From Bacteroidota bacterium (GTDB taxonomy: Bacteria; Bacteroidota; Bacteroidia; 2-12-FULL-35-15), in assembly GCA_029237775.1 (NCBI GenBank), contig JAQZBR010000005.1:306550-370549 (forward strand): a stretch of 64,000 nucleotides of DNA, read 5' to 3'. This document shows, piece after piece, positions 18,053-26,300 of this stretch. The notes beneath the pieces were generated by a model. It saw nothing but the letters and a program-made list of their open reading frames with translations, made no database searches and was not told the DNA's origin. Positions within the stretch are counted from its first letter, which is position 1. The number at the start of each line of letters is the position of its first letter. Position numbers and translations under genes: made by a program.

Positions 18053-19147
18053 TTAAGCTGAAACCGGTTTTTCAGCTTTCTTTTTCAATGCATCCTTTTC
18101 CTTTTTTTCTTTCAGATATTTATCCAGCTTACCGTATTCTGCAAGGTGAATCAGATTTATATCTTTCCTGTATAATTTATAAGCCTTCCAGATAGGTGGA
18201 TTATTCGCACACATATCGAGAAACATATACAATGGTGCTATTTTAAAAGAATATAAAGGTGGCAACCATCTGTAACCGACACCAATTGAATCGGTCATGT
18301 TCTTAACTGCATGCCAGTAAAATGGCGGATTCCATAAAACATCACCGGGCTTTAAATTCACTTCATATCCGTCAATGTATTTATACAGGGCATTAGGGCT
18401 TTCGTAATTCGCATTGAATGGATCAAAAGGGCCATCTCCGGCCTTAATAGGAGCATGACGATAAACGTTTCTTACAGGATCAGGATCCAGAATCGCAGAA
18501 TAATAATGTGAATATATGATCCATTTCTTCTCTCCATAAACCTGTACAAACAAATTACATTGATTTGCATTATGCAGAGGTGTTACAGTGCCCTGTCCTC
18601 CGATAAACACCTGGAAAGCATCAAACCATGTCAGCGGATTCTTTCTGTCGAGAAGCCATTTATAATCAAAATCTTTGATGTGTTCTGGATGTCTTTCAAG
18701 AAGCGGATAAAACCGGTAATACTTTTTACCACCGGTGCGTATATTGTCAATCACATCCGCGAGAGTGATCGTTTCATAATCATCAGCCATACGCTCCTGA
18801 TTAACCATTACGATCTCATCATCACCGTGAAGCTCTTTAAAATAATCCAGCGACCACTTTTTCACGCAGTCCCAATCCTTTGCAGCACCTTCAAGAACAA
18901 CAGGGATACCTTTTTTCATATAGTGCTCCTTAAACTCTTTTAATGAAAGATCTTTTCTTCTTTCAATGGGCTTAATAGTGCCTTCACCACTGGCCTTTAA
19001 GGTTTCGAGCAGGTTGCGGTAGAATTTTCTCCGGCCTTTTCCCATCCAACGAAAAACGCGCTCACGACCAAAAAAGTGGTCCATAAACTGATAAAAGCCG
19101 TACTGAAAGCGCTGGCTCGCTTTTATATTTCTTCTAAATTCGTACAT
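18053..19147 (-). CDS. Cupin/JmjC-like protein with altered iron motif
   Basis: A 364-residue protein of the cupin_8/FIH-like JmjC group. The recruitable landmarks are IPVVLEGAAKDW (81-92), VTPLHNANQCNLFVQVYGEKKW (188-209) and WNPPFYWHAV (272-281). The family binds Fe(II) by an HxD...H triad. Here the first His is His192, but the +2 position is Ala194 (H-N-A) instead of Asp, while the distal His279 is kept. The enzyme may therefore be inactive, use a neighbouring residue, or belong to a subfamily with a two-His site. A Lys-rich tail ends the protein. Substrate unknown; homologues hydroxylate proteins. Confidence 0.8.
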   Translation of the reverse strand: MYEFRRNIKASQRFQYGFYQFMDHFFGRERVFRWMGKGRRKFYRNLLETLKASGEGTIKPIERRKDLSLKEFKEHYMKKGIPVVLEGAAKDWDCVKKWSLDYFKELHGDDEIVMVNQERMADDYETITLADVIDNIRTGGKKYYRFYPLLERHPEHIKDFDYKWLLDRKNPLTWFDAFQVFIGGQGTVTPLHNANQCNLFVQVYGEKKWIIYSHYYSAILDPDPVRNVYRHAPIKAGDGPFDPFNANYESPNALYKYIDGYEVNLKPGDVLWNPPFYWHAVKNMTDSIGVGYRWLPPLYSFKIAPLYMFLDMCANNPPIWKAYKLYRKDINLIHLAEYGKLDKYLKEKKEKDALKKKAEKPVSA

Positions 19148-19230
19148 GTAAGTGGTTTGTGTTTAAACAAATATAAATAAAAAACCGAAGTGATTCTTCT
19201 AGCAGACTCTCGTTTGATCTTCAATAAACC

Positions 19231-20340
19231 TTATATTTTCACTAACTTTTTAACCGATCTTTTGTCACCTGAATCGATGATTATTAAATAAATACCAGGA
19301 GGAAGCGCTGAAGTGTTCACATGTTTCTCGGATTGACTTATAATAACCCTCCTGGTCATATCCGCAATAGTTATAAGTGAGATCTCATCACCTTCCACAT
19401 CTACATATTCACTGGCAGGATTTGGATAAACATTCACGTTGATCTTTGCAGTCACTTCACTCAGCCCGACAAATTGTGAAAGTGAGTATTTACGGAAGAA
19501 GAGCCAGATCTTTTCAGATGCGTTGAAATCCTGGCAAGTCACCCCGATCGGATAAGTAAAAGGCCAGGTGTGTCCACCCCCGTTGATCCTATAAAACTCA
19601 ACCGATGAGCCCATTATGCCTCCGTTATAAACGAAATGATCTGCAGTGCAGCCATCCGAAGTATTAATATTCGGAACCGCATTATAGAGCGCTGTTGGAT
19701 TACATCCATTATTAACCCTCCAGTATTTTACAACCGAATCAATAGCAATTGAATATGCTGAGCCATAAAAAGGAACAGTCCCATCGTTGGTGCCGTGGAT
19801 CTGCATCACCGGCACCGCACGCCCCGGATTACAAGAAGCTTTTTGCGCAGGTGTCATAGTTCCGGTCACTGATGCAACCGCTGTGATCTTATCACTTAAG
19901 GCGCATGCAAGAGTATGGCTCATATAGCCGCCATTGCTCATGCCACATGAGTATACCCTGTTAAGATCGATGTTATAAGTAAGATCAAGGCTATCGATCA
20001 GCCTTGATAAAAAACCTATATCGTCCACCGGCATCCCGAATCCGGAGTTCCAGGTAGGCTGACCGTTATAAACAGTTGCATTGGGATAAACCATTAAGAA
20101 ATGAGCTGTGTCTGCTATGGGACCGAAGTTCGTATAGAGTTGTTCCTGGCTAGCGTTTGAAGTATAACCGTGAATATTAAAGATCAAAGGCCAAGCTGTT
20201 GATCCGTTATAGGCTGCGGGCACATAGATCCTGTAATTGCGGTACACACCACCGGACATGATGCTGTCGATCACCGTAACTTGGGAAATTGAAAACATTG
20301 AACTCAATAAGAAAAGGGAGAGGAGTAAATTTCGTTTCAT
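19231..20340 (-). CDS. Secreted PHB-depolymerase/feruloyl-esterase-like hydrolase with T9SS type A tail
   Basis: A 369-residue protein starting at ATG 20340 (MKRNLL); a TTG two codons upstream is less likely. The signal peptide ends at SISQ. The alpha/beta hydrolase core has an oxyanion-like NIHGYTSNA, nucleophile Ser135 (CGMSNGG), Asp186 (HGTNDGTVP) and His257 (GGGHTWPF), the pattern of the LpqC/PHB depolymerase esterases. The last ~75 residues (VYPNPASEYVDV ... GIYLIIIDSGDKRSVKKLVKI) are a T9SS type A sorting domain. It is thus an extracellular or surface esterase, possibly acting on plant or polyester material. Confidence 0.9.
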   Translation of the reverse strand: MKRNLLLSLFLLSSMFSISQVTVIDSIMSGGVYRNYRIYVPAAYNGSTAWPLIFNIHGYTSNASQEQLYTNFGPIADTAHFLMVYPNATVYNGQPTWNSGFGMPVDDIGFLSRLIDSLDLTYNIDLNRVYSCGMSNGGYMSHTLACALSDKITAVASVTGTMTPAQKASCNPGRAVPVMQIHGTNDGTVPFYGSAYSIAIDSVVKYWRVNNGCNPTALYNAVPNINTSDGCTADHFVYNGGIMGSSVEFYRINGGGHTWPFTYPIGVTCQDFNASEKIWLFFRKYSLSQFVGLSEVTAKINVNVYPNPASEYVDVEGDEISLITIADMTRRVIISQSEKHVNTSALPPGIYLIIIDSGDKRSVKKLVKI

Positions 20341-20429
20341 TTTCAAATTTAATCATTTTTTTCCACGATCATTCATAGGAAGACTGTTGTCTTATAATCA
20401 GAGTACATTAAAAAAGAATTAAAAATAAA

Positions 20430-20453
20430 AAAGCCGTCATCGCTGACGGCTTT
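20430..20453 (-). terminator. Rho-independent terminator
   Basis: A 10-bp perfect stem (20430-20439 with 20444-20453) with a GNRA-type loop on the minus strand and a T-rich tail, 20 bp after the stop of the gene at 20473..20931. Confidence 0.85.
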
Positions 20454-20472
20454 CAAACTATTCTGACAAACC

Positions 20473-20931
20473 TTATTTTTTGTTCATGTCAGATTTCTTA
20501 TGGTCATTTTTGTCTGCGTTTGTTTTCAAACCCCAGATCTCAACATGAGCCTTTTTATCTTTGTGATTTGGCTCTGTTTTGTAAACAAAAACAATCTTTT
20601 TAATGCTTCTCTCTCCCCCGTTAATATCAAATACTTTGCTTTCGCCCATTGCTTTTAATGGAGCATTTAACATGATACTCTGATTATCGCCACTTTCGTA
20701 GAAGATCTCGCATGAAGTAAGATCAATTGCGGCATCAGTAACTTTAAACTTGATCTTCGCAAATTTATCAGCAAGCAAAACAGCAACCTCATCCTTGTCT
20801 TTTTCAAAGTTTACTGTTGTTTCGCCTATTTTATGCCAACCTGATTTATCGCTTACAACAACTGCAGGTTGCTGAGCAAATGACCTACCGCCAAAAGCGA
20901 TCGCAAATAGAATAATAGCTAGTTTTTTCAT
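20473..20931 (-). CDS. Small secreted protein, DUF2541-like
   Basis: A 152-residue exported protein: signal peptide residues 1-19 (ending SFAQ), then a compact beta-rich domain with GWHKIGETTVNFEKDKDEV, FEVTD-like KFKVTDAAIDLTSCEIFYESGD and a conserved-looking NGGERSIKKIVFVYKTEP before HVEIWGLKT. I recognise this pattern from periplasmic proteins annotated as DUF2541 in Bacteroidota, but not firmly. The C terminus is Lys/Asp-rich. It is a single-gene unit with its own terminator. Function unknown. Confidence 0.75.
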   Translation of the reverse strand: MKKLAIILFAIAFGGRSFAQQPAVVVSDKSGWHKIGETTVNFEKDKDEVAVLLADKFAKIKFKVTDAAIDLTSCEIFYESGDNQSIMLNAPLKAMGESKVFDINGGERSIKKIVFVYKTEPNHKDKKAHVEIWGLKTNADKNDHKKSDMNKK

Positions 20932-21035
20932 AGTTTTTTAGTTTTTTTATGGTTAGTATTTATACTGACGCAGATATGTAAAACTATATGCCAGCAATTT
21001 TAAAATCAACCGATTAAGAAAAACAACCGGAAATT

Positions 21036-21070
21036 AAAAAGCCGCTCCGGAAATTCCGAAACGGCTTTTA
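21036..21070 (-). terminator. Terminator of dnaN
   Basis: Arms AAAAAGCCG and CGGCTTTTA (21036-21044 and 21062-21070) enclose a second small hairpin. On the minus strand it ends in a T run and lies 18 bp past the dnaN stop. Confidence 0.75.
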
Positions 21071-21087
21071 CATACACAGATAATCTC

Positions 21088-22209
21088 TTAGCTATTTAAC
21101 ATAACAGGCATCACAAGCATTAATATATCTTCTGCTTCATTTTCCTTTTCTGTCGGCAACAAAATCCCTGCACGGTTAGGTGCGCTCATTTCGAGATTTA
21201 CATTTTCGCAGTTCAGATTGCTTAACATCTCAGCAAGAAACTTGGAATTGAAACCAATCTCCATGTCTTCACCGGCATATTGACAGGTCAAACGCTCGCT
21301 GGCTTCGTTAGCAAAATCAAGATCTTCAGCTGAAATGCTTAATTCGCTTCCTGCAATTTTTAAACGTACCTGATGAGTTGTTTTATTAGAAAATATGGAA
21401 ACACGCTTGATAGAGCTTAAAAAAGAAACACGGTCAACGGTTAATTTATTCGGGTTCTCTTTCGGAATTACGGCTTCGTAGTTAGGATATTTCCCATCGA
21501 TCAGACGGCAAACAAGATTTGTATTTTCGAAAGAGAAGAAAGCGTTAGTGTTATTGTATTCAACCTTCACCTGACCGCTTACATTTGAAAGAATATTCTT
21601 TAATAGATTCAATGGTTTCTTTGGAAGGATGAATGCGGATGCGCTTTGTGCGTGTGCGTCATTTCTGCGGTAACGTACCAGCTTATGAGCATCCGTTGCA
21701 ACAAAGATGATATTCTCCGGTGATAACTGACAATACACACCAGACATAACAGGTCGAAGCTCATCATTACCTGTCGCAAAGATCGTTTTGTTGATTGCTG
21801 AGGAAAGCACAGAACCTTCAATTGATAATGAAGAAGCGGCCTCGATGTTCGGAAGCTTTGGAAATTCATCACCGTTGTGGCCTGTTAATTTATATTTACC
21901 ATAGTCTGAGATGATCTCAATTCCATATTTTTTATCATCGATACTGAATGTCAAAGGCTGCTCAGCAAATGTTTTTAAAGTTTCAAGCAACAGCTTTGCA
22001 GGTACCGCAATGTTTCCGGTATCTTTCGATTCAACCGCGATGATGGTTGTCATTGTAGTTTCAAGATCCGAAGCAGAAACCTTCAGCTGGTTCTTATCAA
22101 TCTCGAAAAGGAAATTATCCAATATCGGTAAAGCGTTATTGGAGTTTAATACCCCGCTGATCGCCTGTAGTTGCTTTAATAATGAAGTGCTTGAAACAAT
22201 AAATTTCAT
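21088..22209 (-). CDS. dnaN: DNA polymerase III beta subunit (sliding clamp)
   Basis: A 373-residue protein of the usual clamp length, with the three repeated clamp folds. Family marks are MKFIVSSTSLLKQLQAISG at the start, NALPILDNFLF, the GHNGDEFPKLP segment, DAHKLVRYR (about 178-186), DGKYPNYEAVIP and the C-terminal LMLVMPVML. It tethers Pol III and many repair proteins to DNA; the window also has mutS and uvrD, which interact with the clamp pathway. It is not next to dnaA or gyrB, so this is not an oriC arrangement. It is transcribed alone. Confidence 0.97.
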   Translation of the reverse strand: MKFIVSSTSLLKQLQAISGVLNSNNALPILDNFLFEIDKNQLKVSASDLETTMTTIIAVESKDTGNIAVPAKLLLETLKTFAEQPLTFSIDDKKYGIEIISDYGKYKLTGHNGDEFPKLPNIEAASSLSIEGSVLSSAINKTIFATGNDELRPVMSGVYCQLSPENIIFVATDAHKLVRYRRNDAHAQSASAFILPKKPLNLLKNILSNVSGQVKVEYNNTNAFFSFENTNLVCRLIDGKYPNYEAVIPKENPNKLTVDRVSFLSSIKRVSIFSNKTTHQVRLKIAGSELSISAEDLDFANEASERLTCQYAGEDMEIGFNSKFLAEMLSNLNCENVNLEMSAPNRAGILLPTEKENEAEDILMLVMPVMLNS

Positions 22210-22390
22210 ATATCTGTAATTTGATTGGTTTGATATTGTATGAGATACGCCACTGCTTTCTTTTTCCTCTAAAGAAAATGGCTATTTCACCGGTTTTGCT
22301 TTTCTTATACGAATCCTTTGTGTAAAATCCGTTAGCAAATATAATAGAATAAGTCCTGCTTTTCCGGAATGCTAAATTTAACTTTTTAAC

Positions 22391-22417
22391 AAAAAAAATC
22401 CCCATTTTCAGGGGATT
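22391..22417 (-). terminator. Terminator of the gldF-gldG-DUF4340 unit
   Basis: Stem 22397-22403 with 22411-22417 (AATCCCC/GGGGATT), 7-base loop, followed on the minus strand by eight T. It lies 34 bp past the stop of the DUF4340 gene. Confidence 0.85.
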
Positions 22418-22450
22418 CGCTTGTATTTGGTTGAAAACAGTCCGGCAAAT

Positions 22451-23509
22451 TTATGATTTAGGTTTTTCCGTTGCGGATGCACTTTTTTTAACGAAATAAT
22501 CTGCCGGTGGCATCATTTTCCCGAAAACATAATACTGCACCATCACAAAATCATTTGTCCAGTCCAGCAAGGCGTTCATTCTATCAAGATCATATTTTAA
22601 GGTCTCCCCTTTTTCGTCCAAAGCTCCTTCATGCTTTGGTTTTCTTGCAAAGAATTTCATCCGTTTGGTCGTTCCTTTTTTATCTGTGACAGAAAGTATA
22701 TTGATGGGTGTAGATTTTAAAGTGGAGTCGATTTCCTTTTCAGACATTCCCATATCCAGACTTTCAAAATTCACCTGTTGAAAATAGCTCAGGTACTGTT
22801 TCACGGCAAGCGGATCTATATCAGAAATCTTTTTCCCTGAAAGCATTGTCACTTCATAATCATTATTGCCATTGATCTTAAGCTCGTATCCCATCTCGGA
22901 ATGATCCGGCACTTCCAGCTTTACCGCAGCTATATCATTTGGAACGTATTGATAAATAGTCCGGTCGCGCCACATTTTTTCTTCCGTAAAATAACGGGTG
23001 GTAAGGTACCCTTCAAAACCGGGAATATAAGTAATGAAAGGCTTTGCAGAAGGCTTCATCGTTTCCGGATCCATTAAGATCATATAAGTTCCTGTCATGT
23101 CCTGGGTCTGAGTTCCCACATAATACGCTTTTACAAGATCCCCCTTACTGTAGATCTCGCAGCGGACCGCACCTGCAGCCAGCTGTTTTACAATGTTATC
23201 CTGCGCTTTCTTACCCACAGGCTCTTTTATGTCGAGTTTTGTAATAGTTACCAGCAACGTTTGCATGGCATCGCTCCGCGCTATATATTTTCCATTCACG
23301 GTCCAATTGTTATTTCCCGAACTTCTCTCAAGCGTTACAGCGTTACCTAATTTATCGGCAAGGAAGATCTTATCCACCGCGGCCGTATCTTTTACGGCAA
23401 AGTCACGCAACGTTTCCTTGATAGTGCTTCGTCTGTTATTAATAATGAACCAAAATGACAAAGCACCCAAGAGGATCACTAAAATAATTGCTATTCTGTT
23501 ACGCTTCAT
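22451..23509 (-). CDS. DUF4340 domain protein, membrane anchored, downstream of gldG
   Basis: A 352-residue protein if started at ATG 23509 (MKRNRIAIILVILLGALSFW); a longer frame reaching into gldG is not needed. A single N-terminal membrane segment (residues 5-23) is followed by a soluble region with DKIFLADKLGNAVTLER and WTVNGKYIARSD, which is typical of DUF4340, and repeats of that pattern. The gene begins 40 bp after the gldG stop. In many Bacteroidota a DUF4340 protein accompanies an ABC-2 type transporter and a GldG-like protein, which suggests it is an accessory periplasmic subunit of the same transporter. The exact role is unknown. Confidence 0.82.
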   Translation of the reverse strand: MKRNRIAIILVILLGALSFWFIINNRRSTIKETLRDFAVKDTAAVDKIFLADKLGNAVTLERSSGNNNWTVNGKYIARSDAMQTLLVTITKLDIKEPVGKKAQDNIVKQLAAGAVRCEIYSKGDLVKAYYVGTQTQDMTGTYMILMDPETMKPSAKPFITYIPGFEGYLTTRYFTEEKMWRDRTIYQYVPNDIAAVKLEVPDHSEMGYELKINGNNDYEVTMLSGKKISDIDPLAVKQYLSYFQQVNFESLDMGMSEKEIDSTLKSTPINILSVTDKKGTTKRMKFFARKPKHEGALDEKGETLKYDLDRMNALLDWTNDFVMVQYYVFGKMMPPADYFVKKSASATEKPKS

Positions 23510-23549
23510 ATTTTCAAAATTACCTATAACAATTAACCATTGACTTAAA

Positions 23550-25229
23550 CTATTTCCCGTACTTCCGTTTTCTTCTGATGAAGTAGAACATTCCAAAAAC
23601 GATTACCAAAGCAAGCGGTAAACCCACATTGATCACCTGCCATTTTATACGCTCTGTTTTAATTTTTTTCTTGTCTAACAAACGAAGCGTGAGTTCTCTT
23701 GATCGTACACTTATGAGGCCGGAATCATCACATAAATAATTCACGCAATTAAGGATAAAATTCTTGTTGCCGAAAGTCTGGTTAGTGTACTTATCATATC
23801 CAAGCGGGTATGGCTTTCCGGAAGATGTCTGCACATCGTTGCTGATCACATCTCCATCTGAGATAATGATCATTTTCGACTTCACGCCTTTTTTCTTAAG
23901 CTGATATTCCTTCAGAAACTCATCCGGAAACGCCCTGTTCTTGAATACTGATTCGAACTCACCTTCAAGAAGCACGGCCACAGGCTGACGTGGATTTTTA
24001 AATTGCGCTTCTTCCTGCTTGAACTGCATGATGCGCATATCTACCCGCACCGGAGCATTGATCGTTTTTGAATTCTTTGAAGTAGTCAGCAACACGGTTT
24101 TTTCAATTCCCGGAGCTTCCACGAAATCAATGCTTGATACAAAATCAAATTTTATAACATCCAGGTTCTTAACTATCGGATGATTTGCACCCGGCATCAC
24201 GACAGGTGAATAGATCCAGGGTTTCATCTCGATCTTTGGCTTCTGTCCACGGAAAGCGATATTCACCGGCAATGCAGAAGACTGCATATCCATAACAATG
24301 TTCGGATTAATGCGGGCACCGTATCTGAAAAGCATATCATCGAGACCCAGCTCGTAAGGTACAGCAAGCGTTCTTCCGCTTTTTGCAAGACTATCAAGAC
24401 GGGTTTCCAGCTGATCGATACACCATAACACTTTTCCCCCGCGCATGATAAACTGATCTATCACAAACTTATCCTCTTTTGAAAATGCAGTATCCGGCTT
24501 GGCAATAATAATTGCAGCTAGTCCGTCAAGTGCTTTTAGCTGGCCGTCAATCTTCACGCGCTTCAAACCATAGAACTGTCCGAGTGCATTTTTAATATCA
24601 TCAACATGAAGGGTATCAAGCTCGCCATGCCCTTCAATGAAACCTATTTCATCATTAATAGTGGCACTCAGATTTCTTAAGCAGCTTGCAAATTCATATT
24701 CTAAAGCCTGAATTGAATTATTAAGCTGGCCTTCCGCGGAAGTGCCCATCTGAGTCTTCAGCAGGTTCCATGGAGTTTCCCTGCCTTTGTATGAAACAAG
24801 AGCACCAGGCCAGATGATCTGCTGTGAAGTGCCGTTCTCCTCTTTTACTTCAAGCGGAGTTGGTGTTAGCCCGCGATCATAAAGTTGCTTGAAAACTTCA
24901 TTCTGCTGAGTCTTATCAGGATTTGAAGACGGGTTGATAAATTCATATTCAATATTATTATTTGAATAGGCCCTGAACTCATCCAGCATCTCCTTGGTTT
25001 CATTCCTCAGGCGTTTAAATCCTGCAGGAAAATCTCCTTCGAGATATACCTTTACGAAAACAGTTTCATCAATTTTTGATAATAAACTTTTAGTGGCCGG
25101 AGATAATGTATAACGTTTCTCACTTGTAAGGTCGAAGCGGTGAAAAACAAAGGATGCGACAAAATTCAGCAATACGATCGCAAGGATCGATAAAGCCAAG
25201 GCTGAAAGGTCACGTTTTTTATTTTTCAT
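23550..25229 (-). CDS. gldG: Gliding motility ABC transporter auxiliary protein GldG
   Basis: A 559-residue protein with an N-terminal membrane segment (ALALSILAIVLLNFVASFVF), a long periplasmic domain of the ABC-type uncharacterised transport family (YTLSPATKSLLSKID; GFIEGHGELD; GGKVLWCIDQLE) and a C-terminal membrane helix (VGLPLALVIVFGMFYFI) ending in a basic tail. In Flavobacterium johnsoniae GldG works with the GldF permease and the GldA ATPase and is needed for gliding. It lies downstream of gldF, separated by a 184-bp gap that holds a dispersed repeat. Confidence 0.93.
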   Translation of the reverse strand: MKNKKRDLSALALSILAIVLLNFVASFVFHRFDLTSEKRYTLSPATKSLLSKIDETVFVKVYLEGDFPAGFKRLRNETKEMLDEFRAYSNNNIEYEFINPSSNPDKTQQNEVFKQLYDRGLTPTPLEVKEENGTSQQIIWPGALVSYKGRETPWNLLKTQMGTSAEGQLNNSIQALEYEFASCLRNLSATINDEIGFIEGHGELDTLHVDDIKNALGQFYGLKRVKIDGQLKALDGLAAIIIAKPDTAFSKEDKFVIDQFIMRGGKVLWCIDQLETRLDSLAKSGRTLAVPYELGLDDMLFRYGARINPNIVMDMQSSALPVNIAFRGQKPKIEMKPWIYSPVVMPGANHPIVKNLDVIKFDFVSSIDFVEAPGIEKTVLLTTSKNSKTINAPVRVDMRIMQFKQEEAQFKNPRQPVAVLLEGEFESVFKNRAFPDEFLKEYQLKKKGVKSKMIIISDGDVISNDVQTSSGKPYPLGYDKYTNQTFGNKNFILNCVNYLCDDSGLISVRSRELTLRLLDKKKIKTERIKWQVINVGLPLALVIVFGMFYFIRRKRKYGK

Positions 25230-25267
25230 TATACGAAATACAAATCTTTACTAATTACTAATGTTTG

Positions 25268-25305
25268 GTACGGATAACGAATCTGTACTAATTTGCGAAT
25301 CTGTG
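25268..25305. repeat. Dispersed 38-bp intergenic repeat, copy 1
   Basis: 33 of 38 bases match 49497-49534. It begins GTACGGATAACGAAT and lies between gldF and gldG. It resembles the degenerate CTGTG-rich intergenic repeats common in Bacteroidota genomes. Confidence 0.7.
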
Positions 25306-25413
25306 TTTTCTAAACTCTCTTTAACCAATCTGCTACTTTATTGTGACCATTAATCTCTAAAAAAAATCATCGACCTAACCGCCTACGAACTCCGCTCTCC
25401 ATACTCCGACTAA

Positions 25414-26145
25414 CTACCACTTTCTACTTTCAAGTACAGTGCGTGTCGCCAGAATGAATACAGCTATTAAGCTGATAAAATAAATCGCATCTCGTGTATC
25501 AATTACACCTCGGCTCATCGAGATGTAATGCTGATTGATCCCAAGTGCATAAATGATATTATCGATCTTCCCGAACATTGGGAAAGATGCGATATAGTCA
25601 AAACCTGTATAAATAAAAAAACAGAGAAACAATGCGAGAATAAAAGAAACTACCTGATTGTCGGTGATCGCGGAAGCAAAGATCCCGACAGATACAAATG
25701 CTCCCCCCAGGAACATCAATCCGATATATGAGCCCCACATACCCCCTGTATCAATATTTCCGACAGGACTGCCTAGACGATGAACCGAATAATAATAAAG
25801 AAGTGTTGGAATAAGTGAAAAAATAACAAGCAGAAAACCTGCGAAATATTTTGCGAGAATGATCTGGAGATCTGTTAAAGGCCTTGTCAACAGCAGTTCG
25901 ATTGTACCGGCTTTTTTCTCATCAGCGAATGAACGCATCGTAATCGCAGGGATCAGAAAAAGAAATACCCATGGAGCGATAATGAACAGGGGGTCAATAT
26001 TCGCATACCCATTATCAAGTACATTTGAATCCGTCTGCAACACCCACATGAACAATCCGATAAGAAGCAGAAACACACTTATGGTAATATAACCTATAAG
26101 CGAGCTCAAAAAACTGCGGATCTCTTTCTTAAGTAATGTGTACAT
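25414..26145 (-). CDS. gldF: Gliding motility ABC transporter permease GldF
   Basis: A 243-residue ABC-2 type permease with six hydrophobic segments. Family marks are the N-terminal LLKKEIRSFLSSLIGYITI, PAITMRSFADEKKAGTIELLLTRPLTDLQIILAKY, and a final IALFILATRTVLESRKW-like end. GldF forms the membrane channel of the GldA-GldF-GldG transporter required for gliding in Flavobacterium. The gldA ATPase gene is not in the window, which is normal because it is unlinked in F. johnsoniae. It is the first gene of the gldF-gldG-DUF4340 set. Confidence 0.93.
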   Translation of the reverse strand: MYTLLKKEIRSFLSSLIGYITISVFLLLIGLFMWVLQTDSNVLDNGYANIDPLFIIAPWVFLFLIPAITMRSFADEKKAGTIELLLTRPLTDLQIILAKYFAGFLLVIFSLIPTLLYYYSVHRLGSPVGNIDTGGMWGSYIGLMFLGGAFVSVGIFASAITDNQVVSFILALFLCFFIYTGFDYIASFPMFGKIDNIIYALGINQHYISMSRGVIDTRDAIYFISLIAVFILATRTVLESRKW

Positions 26146-26255
26146 AAACGTTTTGTAAAAATACTATTAAAAACAGTATGGCGGGGATGTTTTTGCTATT
26201 GGTGACCAACGTTGCGAAAATACAAATTTATTACCTGAAGCTGTTCCATTTCTTC

Positions 26256-26263
26256 TAAATTTG
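26256..26263 (+). promoter_or_regulatory. Candidate -7 box of the aspartate kinase gene
   Basis: TAAATTTG is a full match to TAnnTTTG and lies 37 bases before the ATG at 26301. The -33 element is not obvious. Confidence 0.4.
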
Positions 26264-26300
26264 CTACCCTTAATATGTTAATAACTGTTAATCCAAATTT

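Noticed and set aside
21088..22209. Replication origin near dnaN
   Set aside because: No dnaA, no DnaA-box cluster and no gyrB or recF nearby; dnaN is isolated here.
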